The notes beneath the pieces are model-generated. The model saw nothing but the letters and a program-made list of their open reading frames with translations. It did no database searches and was not told the origin of the DNA. Of a stretch of DNA of 64,000 nucleotides, positions 54,182 to 62,571 are shown piece by piece. The stretch comes from Streptosporangiaceae bacterium NEAU-GS5 (GTDB lineage: Bacteria > Actinomycetota > Actinomycetes > Streptosporangiales > Streptosporangiaceae): the NCBI GenBank assembly GCA_017592665.1, contig JAGFNW010000032.1:22515-86514 (forward strand). The letters are read 5' to 3'. The stretch's first letter is position 1, and every line of letters starts with the position of its first letter. Position numbers and translations under genes: made by a program.

Positions 54182-55287
54182 CATCCCGAAACCTCGCCCG
54201 AAGGTCCTTGCAGACCCGGCTCGCGCTCGCGTACGCGGCCGGCATCTACGCCGCCGGGGTCTTCGTGGTCGTCTTCGTCGCCGTCCCGCTCGCCGGCATC
54301 GACGCGGCCATCCCCAAAGACCACACACCATCGAGCGTGATCACCGACACAGGGCCCGGTTTCAGCCTGCCCCAGCTCCTCGCGGGATCGGCCGTCGCGC
54401 TGCTCCTCCTGATCCCCATCGCCCTGGCTCTCGGCTGGCACGTCTCCGGCCGGTTCCTGCAGCCGCTGCGTGCCATCACCGCCACCGCCAAGGACATCTC
54501 CGCCGGAGACCTGCACCGGCGACTGGCTCTCGGCGAGCCCACGGACGAGCTGACCGAACTCGGCCACACCCTCGACGACCTGTTCGCCCGCCTGCAGGCG
54601 TCCTTCGACGCCCAGCGCCACTTCGTCGCCAACGCCTCTCACGAGCTTCGTACGCCTCTGGCCGGCCTGCGCACCCTGCTCGAGGTCGCCCTCGCCGACC
54701 CCGACGCCGACGCCGACACCCTGCGCTCGGTCTGCCAGGAGGCCCTTGCTCTGGGCGGGCACCAGGAGCGGCTCGTCCAAGCACTGCTCGCCCTGGCCAC
54801 CAGTGAGCGCGGCGTCACGCGCTCGGAGTCCCTCGACCTGGCCGACGTGGTCGAAGGAGTGCTCGCCTCCCGCCGCGGCCACGCCGCGCAGGCAGGCATC
54901 GACCTCGCCGAACACCTCATGCCCGCGGCCACGGCCGGAGACCCCGGACTGATCGAAAGCCTCGTCGCCAACCTTGTCGACAACGCCATCCGCCACAACG
55001 ACGCGGACGGGCACGTAGAGATCACCACGCAGACCTCCGGCACGCAGGCATCCCTCACGGTCACCAACAGCGGGCCGGTCATCCCCGGCGACCAGCTCCA
55101 GCGTCTCTTTCACCCCTTCCAGAGACTGGCACCTGATCGTCACGGGCGCCGCGAGGGCTACGGTCTCGGCCTGGCCATCGTCAATGCCGTCACGCAAGCC
55201 CACCACGCCGCCCTCACCACCAGCGCACCTCCAGAAGGCGGCCTGTCCATCACCGTGCAGTTCGCGCACCGGGTCTCCCAGCCTTGA
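54178..55287 (+). CDS. Sensor histidine kinase
   Basis: A 369-residue membrane kinase. Two membrane segments (about 13-37 and 63-88) enclose a short extracellular loop of about 30 residues. A HAMP domain (FLQPLRAITATAKDISAGDL) follows, then the dimerisation domain with FVANASHELRTPLAGL (phospho-acceptor His) and the ATPase domain with N-box LVANLVDNAIRHN and G2 box EGYGLGLAIVNAV. The small sensing loop suggests an intramembrane-sensing kinase for envelope stress. It pairs with the upstream regulator and lies divergent to the permease at 51805. Confidence 0.92.
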   Translation: MTSRNLARRSLQTRLALAYAAGIYAAGVFVVVFVAVPLAGIDAAIPKDHTPSSVITDTGPGFSLPQLLAGSAVALLLLIPIALALGWHVSGRFLQPLRAITATAKDISAGDLHRRLALGEPTDELTELGHTLDDLFARLQASFDAQRHFVANASHELRTPLAGLRTLLEVALADPDADADTLRSVCQEALALGGHQERLVQALLALATSERGVTRSESLDLADVVEGVLASRRGHAAQAGIDLAEHLMPAATAGDPGLIESLVANLVDNAIRHNDADGHVEITTQTSGTQASLTVTNSGPVIPGDQLQRLFHPFQRLAPDRHGRREGYGLGLAIVNAVTQAHHAALTTSAPPEGGLSITVQFAHRVSQP

Positions 55288-55561
55288 TAGGAGATTCCAG
55301 CCGCCGCCCTCGCGCAGTCCTATGGAGGCGACCACCTCAGCGGCTGATCGACCATTTTCCCCCGCGGCGCGGGAGATCCCTCCTTGGGACGTTCCCCCGG
55401 CTTCCTCACCAGCCGTAACGATCGCCCTGCATGTCATCTCCGACACTCACGCCACCGACTTGGACACCATTTCATCAAGGCCTGGCTGTTCAAATCCGAG
55501 GCAGGAGCCGAACCAATTGCACATCCGTTCGCGCTCAGCGCGGCTTCCTGCTGGGCCAGGG
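55288..55561. other. Intergenic stretch, nothing recognised
   Basis: 274 bp between the kinase and the damaged DUF2637 gene. No promoter, repeat or gene was recognised. Confidence 0.5.
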
Positions 55562-56220
55562 ATGAGCGACGATGTCGTCGAATTGAGCGGCAGTGGCCGC
55601 ATTCAGAGGATGACGATCGCCAGCGTCGCTCTGCTGGCGGTGATCGCCGCGGTCGTGCTGTTCCATCACATGCACGAGCTGTGTCTGCGCCACGGTGAAG
55701 ACGGCTTCGCCGCCGTCTTGATCCCCCTCGCGGTGGACGGAACGATCGTCACCGCCTCCATGTCCATTCTGCTGACCAATCGGCCGGCTCCCGCGGCGGT
55801 GCTCTGGCCTGGACCTTGCTCATCACCAGCAGCCTGGCCAGCCTGGGCACCAACATCGCCATCGCGGAACCGACGTTGACCGGCCGCACCATCGCGGCCT
55901 GGCCGAGCGCGGCGCTGACCGGAAGCTATGAGCTACTCATGTGCCAGGTCCGCCGTTGTGCTCAACGCCGACTATGAATCAGGGGAGGGTGGCGGAGCCG
56001 AGCCTTCTGCCCACGTCCACGCATCCGCGAGTGCTCGCGTCTTCAGGTGAAGCTGGCCGAGGCGATCGAGTTGCATCGGGCCGCGTGGCGATGGGCGCAG
56101 GCCAACCGCCGTCCGGACGGGGCGTTGCCGTCAGGTAAGGCGACCGCGGCCCAGTTCTCCAGGAGCGCTCGCTGGGGCCGTTGGATCAAGAGCGCAGGCG
56201 TGGCGGGAGATCTCGGCTAG
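55562..56220 (+). pseudogene. DUF2637-family gene, frameshifted copy
   Basis: The start MSDDVVELSGSGRIQR runs into the DUF2637 membrane core (MTIASVALLAVIAAVVLFHHMHELC, LIPLAVDGTIVTASMSILLTNR). The frame then breaks near 55795. Continuing in the +1 frame restores SLASLGTNIAIAEPTLTGRTIAAWPSA and ends at a stop near 55976. A third segment (AIELHRAAWRWAQANRRPDGALPSG, 56055-56220) is the conserved C terminus. The family is common in actinomycete plasmids and integrative elements, where relatives (SpdB-like) act in plasmid spread. The copy at 57474 is better preserved. Confidence 0.8.
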
Positions 56221-56345
56221 TGCTGAAGACCCACCACTTCCGGTTCGTGTGGCCGAGTCCAAGGTCCGGGGGCGGATCTGGATTGTGGACGCCGGAGAAT
56301 GCCGGCCCGGGTGCCTTCTCGCGGCGCACTCTTCTGCCGATGAGA
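55590..56345 (+). repeat. Diverged direct repeat, copy 1
   Basis: About 750 bp similar to 57480-58290, covering the DUF2637 gene and about 120 bp beyond its stop. Similarity is high in blocks, for example around 56130-56225 against 58045-58140. Confidence 0.65.
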
Positions 56346-56776
56346 GTGCCTCAGCCGTGGCTTAGCGGCTCACGCTGGGACGCATCCCACCTATAGCGAG
56401 AACAGGGTTCATCGCGTAGCGACATGCAGGGATATTCGCAATCCGATTCGACCTATGGGGATGTTGCAACCAGGCTGAGCAAGTTGCACACGAGGCGACA
56501 TGGCTAAATCGGATATGCCCAGCCTCGAGGCATCGCCTATTGAGCAGTTCGGCCAAGCTAGGGGCGATGTCTTGACACAATACCAGCTAGATAATTAGAT
56601 CACTTTCATGAGTCGGGGGGCAATCAAGGTGGCGGCGACTGCGGACCTTGGATACAACGCCTCTGCGAAACCACCCTAGGTATGGACAGTTCTCTCCTCC
56701 TGCGTCAGTGAACTGCTCACACGCCACAGAGTGCTCTCTCTGTCGACGTCAGCGTGCTTGAAGGGGGGCGCGAAGC
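56221..56776. other. Degenerate intergenic DNA
   Basis: The first 120 bp are the tail of the repeat; the rest is AT-richer than the window average with no gene recognised. Confidence 0.5.
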
Positions 56777-57402
56777 TTGGACTCTGCTTATATTTTGTCG
56801 ATACTATCGGCCAGCATCGCCGCACTCGCCGCAGTATGCGGATACGCTCTAAATCAGCAGTGGAAGCGGCAAGACGACAGGGCCAAACTCTATGCCCAAG
56901 CTTTAAGAGCGGCAGGCGATACGAGGAGTTGCCCTTCCGCATTGCTCGAAGGGCGGATTCTCGGCCAGAAACGCGCGAGAAATTCGGCACCATGATAAGC
57001 GACACGTTCGTGGAGCTTGGGTACTATAGAGCCCTTCTCTTGGTCCATTCACGAGAAGTTGGGGACGCATACGCCATGCTGCTCAATCGCACACATCTGG
57101 ACTGTCGTGCGCAGAGGAAGGAAGCGTGGGAGAATTCGCCGCCGAGCCGTGATGCCGAGGCTCACCTGAGTGGCCGCTTTACGTTTGACAATCAACCCGA
57201 GTGGGCATTGTGTGTTGAGGTTATGCGACACGATCTTCACTTCCGTATGGCGGGTCGGCGTCTGCGACTAAGAAAAGAAATACTTGCCTTAATTCAACGC
57301 CGAGGGGTCGATCCGGTTATTTGGACGGATCACATTACATCCCTCAATGACGTTGGGCTTGAAATGAATGCAATACGACATCAGGATGGAGTGGCGAATT
57401 AA
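56777..57402 (+). pseudogene. Small actinobacterial membrane-anchored hypothetical protein, frameshifted
   Basis: A TTG at 56777 opens LDSAYILSILSASIAALAAVCGYALNQ, a single N-terminal membrane anchor, then QQWKRQDDRAKLYAQAL. The frame breaks near 56922 (gat-acg where a reading ga-tac-gag continues). The +1 frame continues YEELPFRIARR to EVMRHDLHFRMAGRRLRLR and onward to the stop at 57402. Joined, the two parts give a coherent protein of about 208 residues with an anchor followed by a helical domain. A one-base loss is the simplest explanation. Function unknown; such proteins are frequent in actinomycete accessory regions. Confidence 0.65.
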
Positions 57403-57473
57403 GTGCGACTTTCTGGCCCAGCAAGGAGTAGACGTCAGGTTCTTCCGAAGTGACGTGCGCATAAACAGCAGCT

Positions 57474-58094
57474 GTGGTCCGCATCCAGCGAACGACGATC
57501 ACCAGCGTCGCCCTGTTGGCTATCATCGCCGCGATCGTGTCATTCCGTCACATGCATGAGCTGTGTCTGCGTCATGGCGAGGACGGTTTCGCGGCCGTCT
57601 TGATCCCGCTGGCGGTGGACGGAACGATCGTCACCGCCTCGATGTCCATACTGCTGGCCAATCGCTCGGGCTCACGTGGTGATGTTTTTGAGTGGGCCCT
57701 GCCTGTCATTAGCAGCTTGGCCAGTCTGGGCGCGAATATCGCGGTCGCGGAACCGACGATGATCGGCCGAATCATCGCGGCGTGGCCGAGCGCCGCCTTG
57801 ATCGGCAGTTATGAGCTGTTTATGTGTCAGGTCCGGCGCTGTGCCCCGCAAGCTCAGACAGCCACAGACGCGGTTACCGCCCTGGAATTGGGCGAAGACG
57901 GTGGTGAAGATCCTCCTGACCAAGTCCAGATGTCTGTCGAGCGCTCTCGTCGAGTGACGAAACCCGCCGATGCTATCGAGTTGCATCGGGCCGCATGGCG
58001 GTGGACGCAGGCCAATCGTCGTCCGGATGGGGCGTTGCTTTCAGGTAAGGCGATCGCTGCCCAGTTCTCCAGGAGCGCTCGCTGGGGCCGTTGA
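57474..58094 (+). CDS. DUF2637-family membrane protein, probably C-terminally truncated
   Basis: A 206-residue product from GTG 57474: TTITSVALLAIIAAIVSFRHMHELC, LIPLAVDGTIVTASMSILLANR, ISSLASLGANIAVAEPTMIGRIIAAWPSA (about four membrane segments), then a charged tail with AIELHRAAWRWTQANRRPDGALLSG. Compared with 55562-56220 it has lost one base near 58093 (CCGTTGATC against CCGTTGGATC), so it ends at RWGR instead of continuing to KSAG...LG. The start lacks a ribosome site, and the N terminus seen in copy 1 (MSDDVV) is absent. It may be non-functional. Confidence 0.6.
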   Translation: MVRIQRTTITSVALLAIIAAIVSFRHMHELCLRHGEDGFAAVLIPLAVDGTIVTASMSILLANRSGSRGDVFEWALPVISSLASLGANIAVAEPTMIGRIIAAWPSAALIGSYELFMCQVRRCAPQAQTATDAVTALELGEDGGEDPPDQVQMSVERSRRVTKPADAIELHRAAWRWTQANRRPDGALLSGKAIAAQFSRSARWGR

Positions 58095-58290
58095 TCAAGA
58101 GCGCGGGACTGACAATCGAACTCGGCTAGTGCTGAAGAGCGCTTCCGGTTCGTATGGCTGGCGAGTCGGTCGAGGCGATCTCCCGAGCGCCTCGACCGGA
58201 TCCAGGTTGAGGCGGACCTGGATTACGGGCAACGTGAGGATGCCAGCCGCGCTACTCTTCTCGCGGCTTACTGTTCTGCCGAATTGAGGA
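57480..58290 (+). repeat. Diverged direct repeat, copy 2
   Basis: Partner of 55590-56345. The two copies enclose the frameshifted gene 56777-57402. Confidence 0.65.
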
Positions 58291-58601
58291 TGTCTGCACG
58301 AGTAGCCCGGCGCATGACGACTTGATGGCCCATCGGGATCGCACAGCATGAGCGCGACGTGACGACAAAGATTATCGCGACGGCTTCATAGCTCGAAAAC
58401 CCTCGATAGCTATATCTACATCAACCCATATGCTCATGTATCTATACGGCATCCAGAGAATATGAATATCCGGGCCTCGGGAGTGATGGACGGAAAGAGC
58501 ACGTTGACCCGCATGCCGCAGGAAGATTATCGACAGTGCGGGTGATTTGATATCGCATGTTGCTTGCGCCTCCTAAACAGTTCCGTTTTCGGGCTATCTA
58601 C
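58291..58601. other. AT-richer intergenic DNA
   Basis: About 310 bp with runs such as tatatctacatc and tatgaatatcc, well below the window's usual GC content. Nothing recognised. Confidence 0.5.
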
Positions 58602-58703
58602 TCACACCTTTGGAGGTTTTCGATCGTGAATAGCGATGATGGCTGCCGTGAGCGTAGCGGTGGCGGCGAGTAAATCGGCTACGTGGGTGAGCAGTGCCAA
58701 CAT
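58602..58703 (-). CDS. 33-residue hydrophobic microprotein
   Basis: ATG at 58703 with a perfect ribosome site AAGGAG 5 nt upstream. The product begins MLALLTHVADLLAATATLT and ends AIIAIHDRKPPKV: one membrane helix of about 20 residues and a short basic tail. It is divergent from the HTH-GTPase gene (210 bp apart) on an accessory segment. The composition (single helix, basic C terminus) resembles type I toxins and small membrane effectors, but no antisense RNA or antitoxin was identified. Confidence 0.6.
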   Translation of the reverse strand: MLALLTHVADLLAATATLTAAIIAIHDRKPPKV

Positions 58704-58913
58704 GGGAACTCCTTGAGTCGAGTGACTCCGAGGGTGACACGATGACGCCTGGCCCTCGCAATGGACGCGAACGAAGCCGGACGAACTCGGCGGGGCCCGA
58801 CTTCGTCGAAAGAAACCGGAGGTTCCCGGACGGTCCGGGACTGTGGAACACTGGCATGACCGCATCCGGCACTTAGAGTTGAGTAGTACGTATGCGAGTG
58901 AGGGCGGTGGATC

Positions 58914-60176
58914 TTGGACTACGTCGCTGGCAAGGTGATTCCGTCTGACGCTGGGACGCAGGTGGAGTTCGCCAGCAAACTGCGACAGATCCGCCTGTGG
59001 GCGGGTGATCCTTCACTGAAGGATCTTGCCAAGCTGACCAATGGACGTCTGCCGAAATCGACGGCGTCAGATTTCCTCAACGGCAAGCGCTGGCCGAAAT
59101 GGTCGCAGGTCCGTGATTTCCTCGTCGCCTGCCAGGTCCCCGAGCAGGAGCATGCCTCCTGGTTAGAAACGTGGACACGACTTACAATAGACCCGAAAGA
59201 AGGGGTTCAGAACCCTCCAACTCTGCCCTACGTGGCTAGAAACGACGAAGCCCTACACTGGGTTGGTCCGATCAAACAGAGCCGCCGAATCCTGCTTTGG
59301 GGACCTCCAGGATCCGGGAAGACATGCTTTCTCGGGGCACTCGGTATTGCGGCTAGTGAGACGGTGCGGCCCTGGACTTTAATTGGCGGGAATCCCTGGT
59401 CAGCTGACTTCATAAGCTCAGTTATGATAGACATGGGCAGACGCATGTGCTTCCCCAACGCCAGTATGTCCCTACAATCATTCAATGCAGTTATGCATCT
59501 GGAAACCGGCCGAAGCTGGCGTACGAGATACCGGCGTGAGCCTATCGAACTGGGGCTTGAAATTTTCGATCCCCCCGGAGGTACGTTCGCTGCTCGCAGT
59601 GGATATTCGACTTTGGCCGACAGCGTCCTGGATTTACTAGAGTCCGTCCACGGGATCGTACTCTTTTTTGACCCGGTGAGAGAGCGCGTTGTCGGGGACG
59701 CGCACGAGTACTTCCTGTGGATGATCCATCGCCTTGCCGAGCGCATGCAATCACGCAACCTATTAGCTAGGTCTCGGCTCCCGCACCGCCTAGCAGTCTG
59801 CGTGAGTAAATGCGACGAACCCGAGGTCCTCAAGTACGCGTCCCACGCCGGACATCTGACCACCGTTTACGGTAAGCCCCCTTTCATTCGCGATGGGCAG
59901 GCCAAACGGTTTTTCGAAGAGCTTTGTGATAGTATGCCCGATGATGGCGCTCGCCTCGTCAAGCAGGCGATTAGGGCATACTTCCTGCCCGAGCGCGTAA
60001 GCTATTTCGCGACCTCGTCCATCGGCTTTTATAGAGCACCTGGCCAAGCTTTCACCACGGACGACAGCTACAACATCATTAAGGACGAAGCAAAGGCGTG
60101 GCGCCTGCGTGGCCCTATCAGGCCCATTAACGTTGTTGAGCCCTTACTGGATCTCTATGACAGTAATAGGCGCTGA
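58914..60176 (+). CDS. HTH-GTPase fusion protein, candidate conflict-system NTPase
   Basis: A 420-residue protein from a TTG start. Residues 14-90 form an actinobacterial Xre-like HTH (FASKLRQIRLWAGDPSLKDLAKL ... STASDFLNGKRWPKWSQVRDFL). Residues 125-415 are a GTPase-like domain: Walker A GPPGSGKT (130-137), DPPGG (219-223, G3/Walker B-like), VSKCD (297-301, G4-like) and ATSSIGF (G5-like). The layout recalls the DO-GTPase families found in prokaryotic conflict systems. There is no signal or membrane segment. GC is below that of the island genes. A 59-codon frame begins 15 bp downstream and an IS follows, so a partner gene may have been cut. Confidence 0.7.
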   Translation: MDYVAGKVIPSDAGTQVEFASKLRQIRLWAGDPSLKDLAKLTNGRLPKSTASDFLNGKRWPKWSQVRDFLVACQVPEQEHASWLETWTRLTIDPKEGVQNPPTLPYVARNDEALHWVGPIKQSRRILLWGPPGSGKTCFLGALGIAASETVRPWTLIGGNPWSADFISSVMIDMGRRMCFPNASMSLQSFNAVMHLETGRSWRTRYRREPIELGLEIFDPPGGTFAARSGYSTLADSVLDLLESVHGIVLFFDPVRERVVGDAHEYFLWMIHRLAERMQSRNLLARSRLPHRLAVCVSKCDEPEVLKYASHAGHLTTVYGKPPFIRDGQAKRFFEELCDSMPDDGARLVKQAIRAYFLPERVSYFATSSIGFYRAPGQAFTTDDSYNIIKDEAKAWRLRGPIRPINVVEPLLDLYDSNRR

Positions 60177-60191
60177 GAAAGGTTTATCGGC

Positions 60192-60371
60192 GTGATTGGC
60201 ATCGGAACTGCTTACGCAAGTCCTACTGGAAGTCACGAACGTCATCTCCTAGCCGCACGGGATGGTCAACGTCTGGTGCTGAAGACGGCAGTCGAAGGAA
60301 GCGTTGGGAGTGGTACTTCCAGCCACATGCGACACTATGTAGCGATCACCGCGTCTGACGCAGGACGCTAA
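60192..60371 (+). CDS. 59-residue frame, possible truncated partner of the HTH-GTPase
   Basis: GTG at 60192, 15 bp after the GTPase stop, with AAAGG upstream. The product begins MIGIGTAYASPTGSHERHLL and continues AARDGQRLVLKTAVEG to a stop at 60369-60371. No known domain is recognised with certainty; the GHRLL-like SHERHLLAARDG stretch faintly recalls the N terminus of GTPase-associated proteins. The transposase gene lies 290 bp further on. It may be the broken front of a larger gene. Confidence 0.35.
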   Translation: MIGIGTAYASPTGSHERHLLAARDGQRLVLKTAVEGSVGSGTSSHMRHYVAITASDAGR

Positions 60372-60664
60372 GCGTCCTCTTCTGCCGCGACCCGCGCGCG
60401 GCGTACGACTCTGCCGCGAGTCGCGCGGTCACTTCATTGTGGGGGTTCGCCCGCGGTCGAAAGTTGATTCGATTGTTGCGCACGGTTTTGCGGTTCGTGT
60501 TCGTAATTTCTGAGGTATTCGAGTAGCGTCCCCGAGTCCGCAGCAGAACTCGCTGCGTAAGGTGCTCATGATTGGTTGGTCGTAGACGGCCGTGACGTTT
60601 CCGCCCCGCTGCGTAGACGGACGGCAACCGGAGACGTTAGTCGTCCTTCTACAGAGAACGCTTT
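60372..60664. other. Degenerate DNA between the GTPase locus and the IS
   Basis: No intact gene. The left end of the IS probably lies here, but no terminal inverted repeat matching the right side was found by eye. Confidence 0.4.
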
Positions 60665-61447
60665 TCATCCTGAGTAGCGGTCGGCTTCGATGGCGTGCAG
60701 GACGAGAATGGCCTGCACGATCGCGGTGGCGCGGCGCGGGCAGCAGCGCAGCTTCACCAGGACCTTCCACGTTTTCAAGGTCGCTACGGCGCGCTCTCCC
60801 ACACCGCGGATACGCGCGTGGGCACGGTTGACGTCCTTTTGGGCGCGCGAGAGCCGCGGCCTATGCCGGTGACGCTTGAACGGCGTCCGGATAGTGCCGC
60901 CGGCCCCTTGGTAGCCCTTGTCGGCGAAGGTCATCACCTCGGCGGCGGTCAGGGCGTCGATCAGGCCGGCGTCGCGGGCGGCGGTCAGATCGTGCGCCGC
61001 CCCGGGCACGGCCGGTGACGCCCAGACCAGGCGGCCGGCGGGATCGGCGATGATCTGGACGTTGACCCCGTGGCGTTTGTGCTTACCCGAGTAGTACGGC
61101 TTCTGGTCGGCCACCCGGTCGATCGGGATGAGGGTGCCGTCCAGGATCGCGTAGGCCAGGCGAGCAGCGCGGGCGGTCGCGGCGTGGACGTCGTCGGCCA
61201 GGGCGGCGAGCAGATCGACGCACTCGCGTACGTAGCGCCAGGCGGTGGTGGTACCGACAGCGAACCCGGCGGCCAGGCGGGCGTAGGTGTCGCCGTTGCG
61301 CAGGTGGGCCAATGTCGGTAACGCCTGTTGTCCTGGGTTCAGGCGCCGCCATCGGCTCCGGCGTTCGGCCCGGCGGGCGCGGATGAGGTCGGCCAGACGC
61401 GTGAGGGTTCGGTTCGACAGCGAGATCGCGGCAGGGTAAGACAGCAT
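60665..61447 (-). mobile_element. IS5-family transposase gene
   Basis: A 260-residue DDE transposase. An N-terminal helix-turn-helix region (GDTYARLAAGFAVGTTTAWRYV) precedes the catalytic Asp in AILDGTLIPID, Asp in VPGAAHDLTAARD, and Glu in RGVGERAVATLKTW. The length is normal and there is no frameshift, so it may be active. The ATG at 61447 with GGGAG 5 nt upstream is preferred to the ATG at 61468. A perfect 12-bp inverted repeat (61435-61446 / 61484-61495) flanks the start codon. Outer ends and target duplication could not be defined. Confidence 0.85.
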
Positions 61448-61495
61448 CGAGGCTCCCGGTTGGGGCATCGGATCTTGGTCGACTGCTGTCTTACC
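61435..61495. repeat. Inverted repeat over the transposase start
   Basis: GGTAAGACAGCA (61435-61446) and TGCTGTCTTACC (61484-61495) are perfect complements. In the minus-strand transcript the stem would include the first four codons, directly next to the ATG. Confidence 0.65.
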
Positions 61496-61557
61496 GAGAG
61501 CCTCACCTCATCGCCAACTTTCCTCGGGCTCCGCCTCCCGCACCCATCCTGACCAGC

Positions 61558-61920
61558 ATGATCAGGATGGAAATGGCTCAGAGCAGCGTTTCGCTGAATG
61601 ACAGCCATCTTCCCGCATGTCGGAAGCAAGTTGCGCGTTCTGGATTGGCGGCGGGCCTCGCGCTGGTGCCCGCCGTGGCCGTGCTCGTCATTTCACCGCG
61701 CGGTGAGAGCGCCGCCGGGCTGGAAGCTCCGGTGGGGCTCGGTACGGCCGCCGCCTTCGCGGGGGGTGCGCAGCACGTGGCGGATGCCGTCGCGCTTCAA
61801 GCGCAATCCGACCTGACCACTGCGTACAACGACGCCGCGGGACGGACCCCGGCGACCATGGTCGCGGGTGACCTCGTCGGTCTTACGCTCCCGTCAGGCA
61901 TCTATAAGCCTGCGATGGGA
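61558..61920 (+). pseudogene. Ice-binding-like (DUF3494) protein remnant with internal deletion
   Basis: Translation gives a signal-like start (SGLAAGLALVPAVAVLVIS), then LEAPVGLGTAAAFA, which in intact family members continues into VLGGSTVTNTG. Here it jumps to GGAQHVADAVALQAQSDLT and TTAYNDAAGRTPATMV, the next conserved block. The core ends at LTLPSGIYK, where the intact domain would continue for well over 100 residues. An internal and a C-terminal deletion are therefore evident. The family includes ice-binding and cell-surface adhesion proteins. Homology was judged from remembered family motifs. Confidence 0.6.
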
Positions 61921-61924
61921 TACC

Positions 61925-62190
61925 CGCCCGAGCAGCAGCAGCCGGTCGTCGACGGCTTCCGCTTTGGCGAGCAGTCGCAGCCGGTTGGTGGCGGGGTCGG
62001 GTTTCCAGGGCCGCCGGCTCGGGACCGCCGGCGATGACGAGTTGGGCCTCCGGGATTCGGGAGAGCGCCCGCACGGCCTGGTTCGCGCCGGTGCCGGGCC
62101 CGGTGAGCATCAGCAGGCGCCGATACGTGCGGTTCGGGCGGGTGGGGCGCCATCGGGTGAACTGCGGGAGGTCCAGGCCGTACTCCACCC
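61925..62190 (-). pseudogene. Glycosyltransferase (GT4-like) fragment
   Basis: The minus strand reads LLMLTGPGTGANQAVRALS and RIPEAQLVIAGGPEP, typical of the C-terminal half of GT4 sugar transferases. After GGPEPAALET the frame shifts and continues DPATNRLRLLAKAEAVDDRLLLLG in another frame. Both ends are missing. A relic only. Confidence 0.5.
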
Positions 62191-62224
62191 GCCTGGGTAC
62201 ACCAAGGCACTCATGAACCCATCG

Positions 62225-62536
62225 ACTGTTGCTTACGCCTACCAGCGGACCTGGTCCGCTGGCTGGAGTTCCGCCAGGCCACCGGGCTCGATCCGCTGGC
62301 CGCCCGGAAGGCGCACGGGACGTGTTCGCCCGCGCCCATAAGGAGCGGTTCGCCGACGCCTATGGTCGGCCGCCGGCTCGCCGGGCTGGAGGTGAAGGTC
62401 CATCCCCGTGTGGGGCGGCCACACCTACGCGGGGCTTGCGGAGGACGCCGGGGTGGCTATCCGTACGGTGCAGGACGACCTCGGGCACGCGAGCGTGTCG
62501 ACGACAGAGATCTACGGCGCCCTCGCCGAGTGCTGA
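62225..62536 (+). pseudogene. Tyrosine recombinase remnants
   Basis: A fragment DLVRWLEFRQATGLDPLAARKAH (from about 62245) looks like the N-terminal core-binding part of an integrase. The end reads HTYAGLAEDAGVAIRTVQDDLGHASVSTTEIYGALAE in one frame, with the catalytic His (LGHAS) and Tyr (TEIY) before a stop at 62534-62536. The intervening catalytic arginine region is lost through deletions and frameshifts. It marks the scar of an integrated element. Confidence 0.6.
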
Positions 62537-62571
62537 CCAGCGGCTACCCTCACCGCTGACCGGACCGGGAG

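Noticed and set aside
60665..61447. Complete insertion sequence with terminal repeats and target duplication
   Set aside because: Only the transposase and an internal inverted repeat could be supported; matching outer ends were not found by eye.
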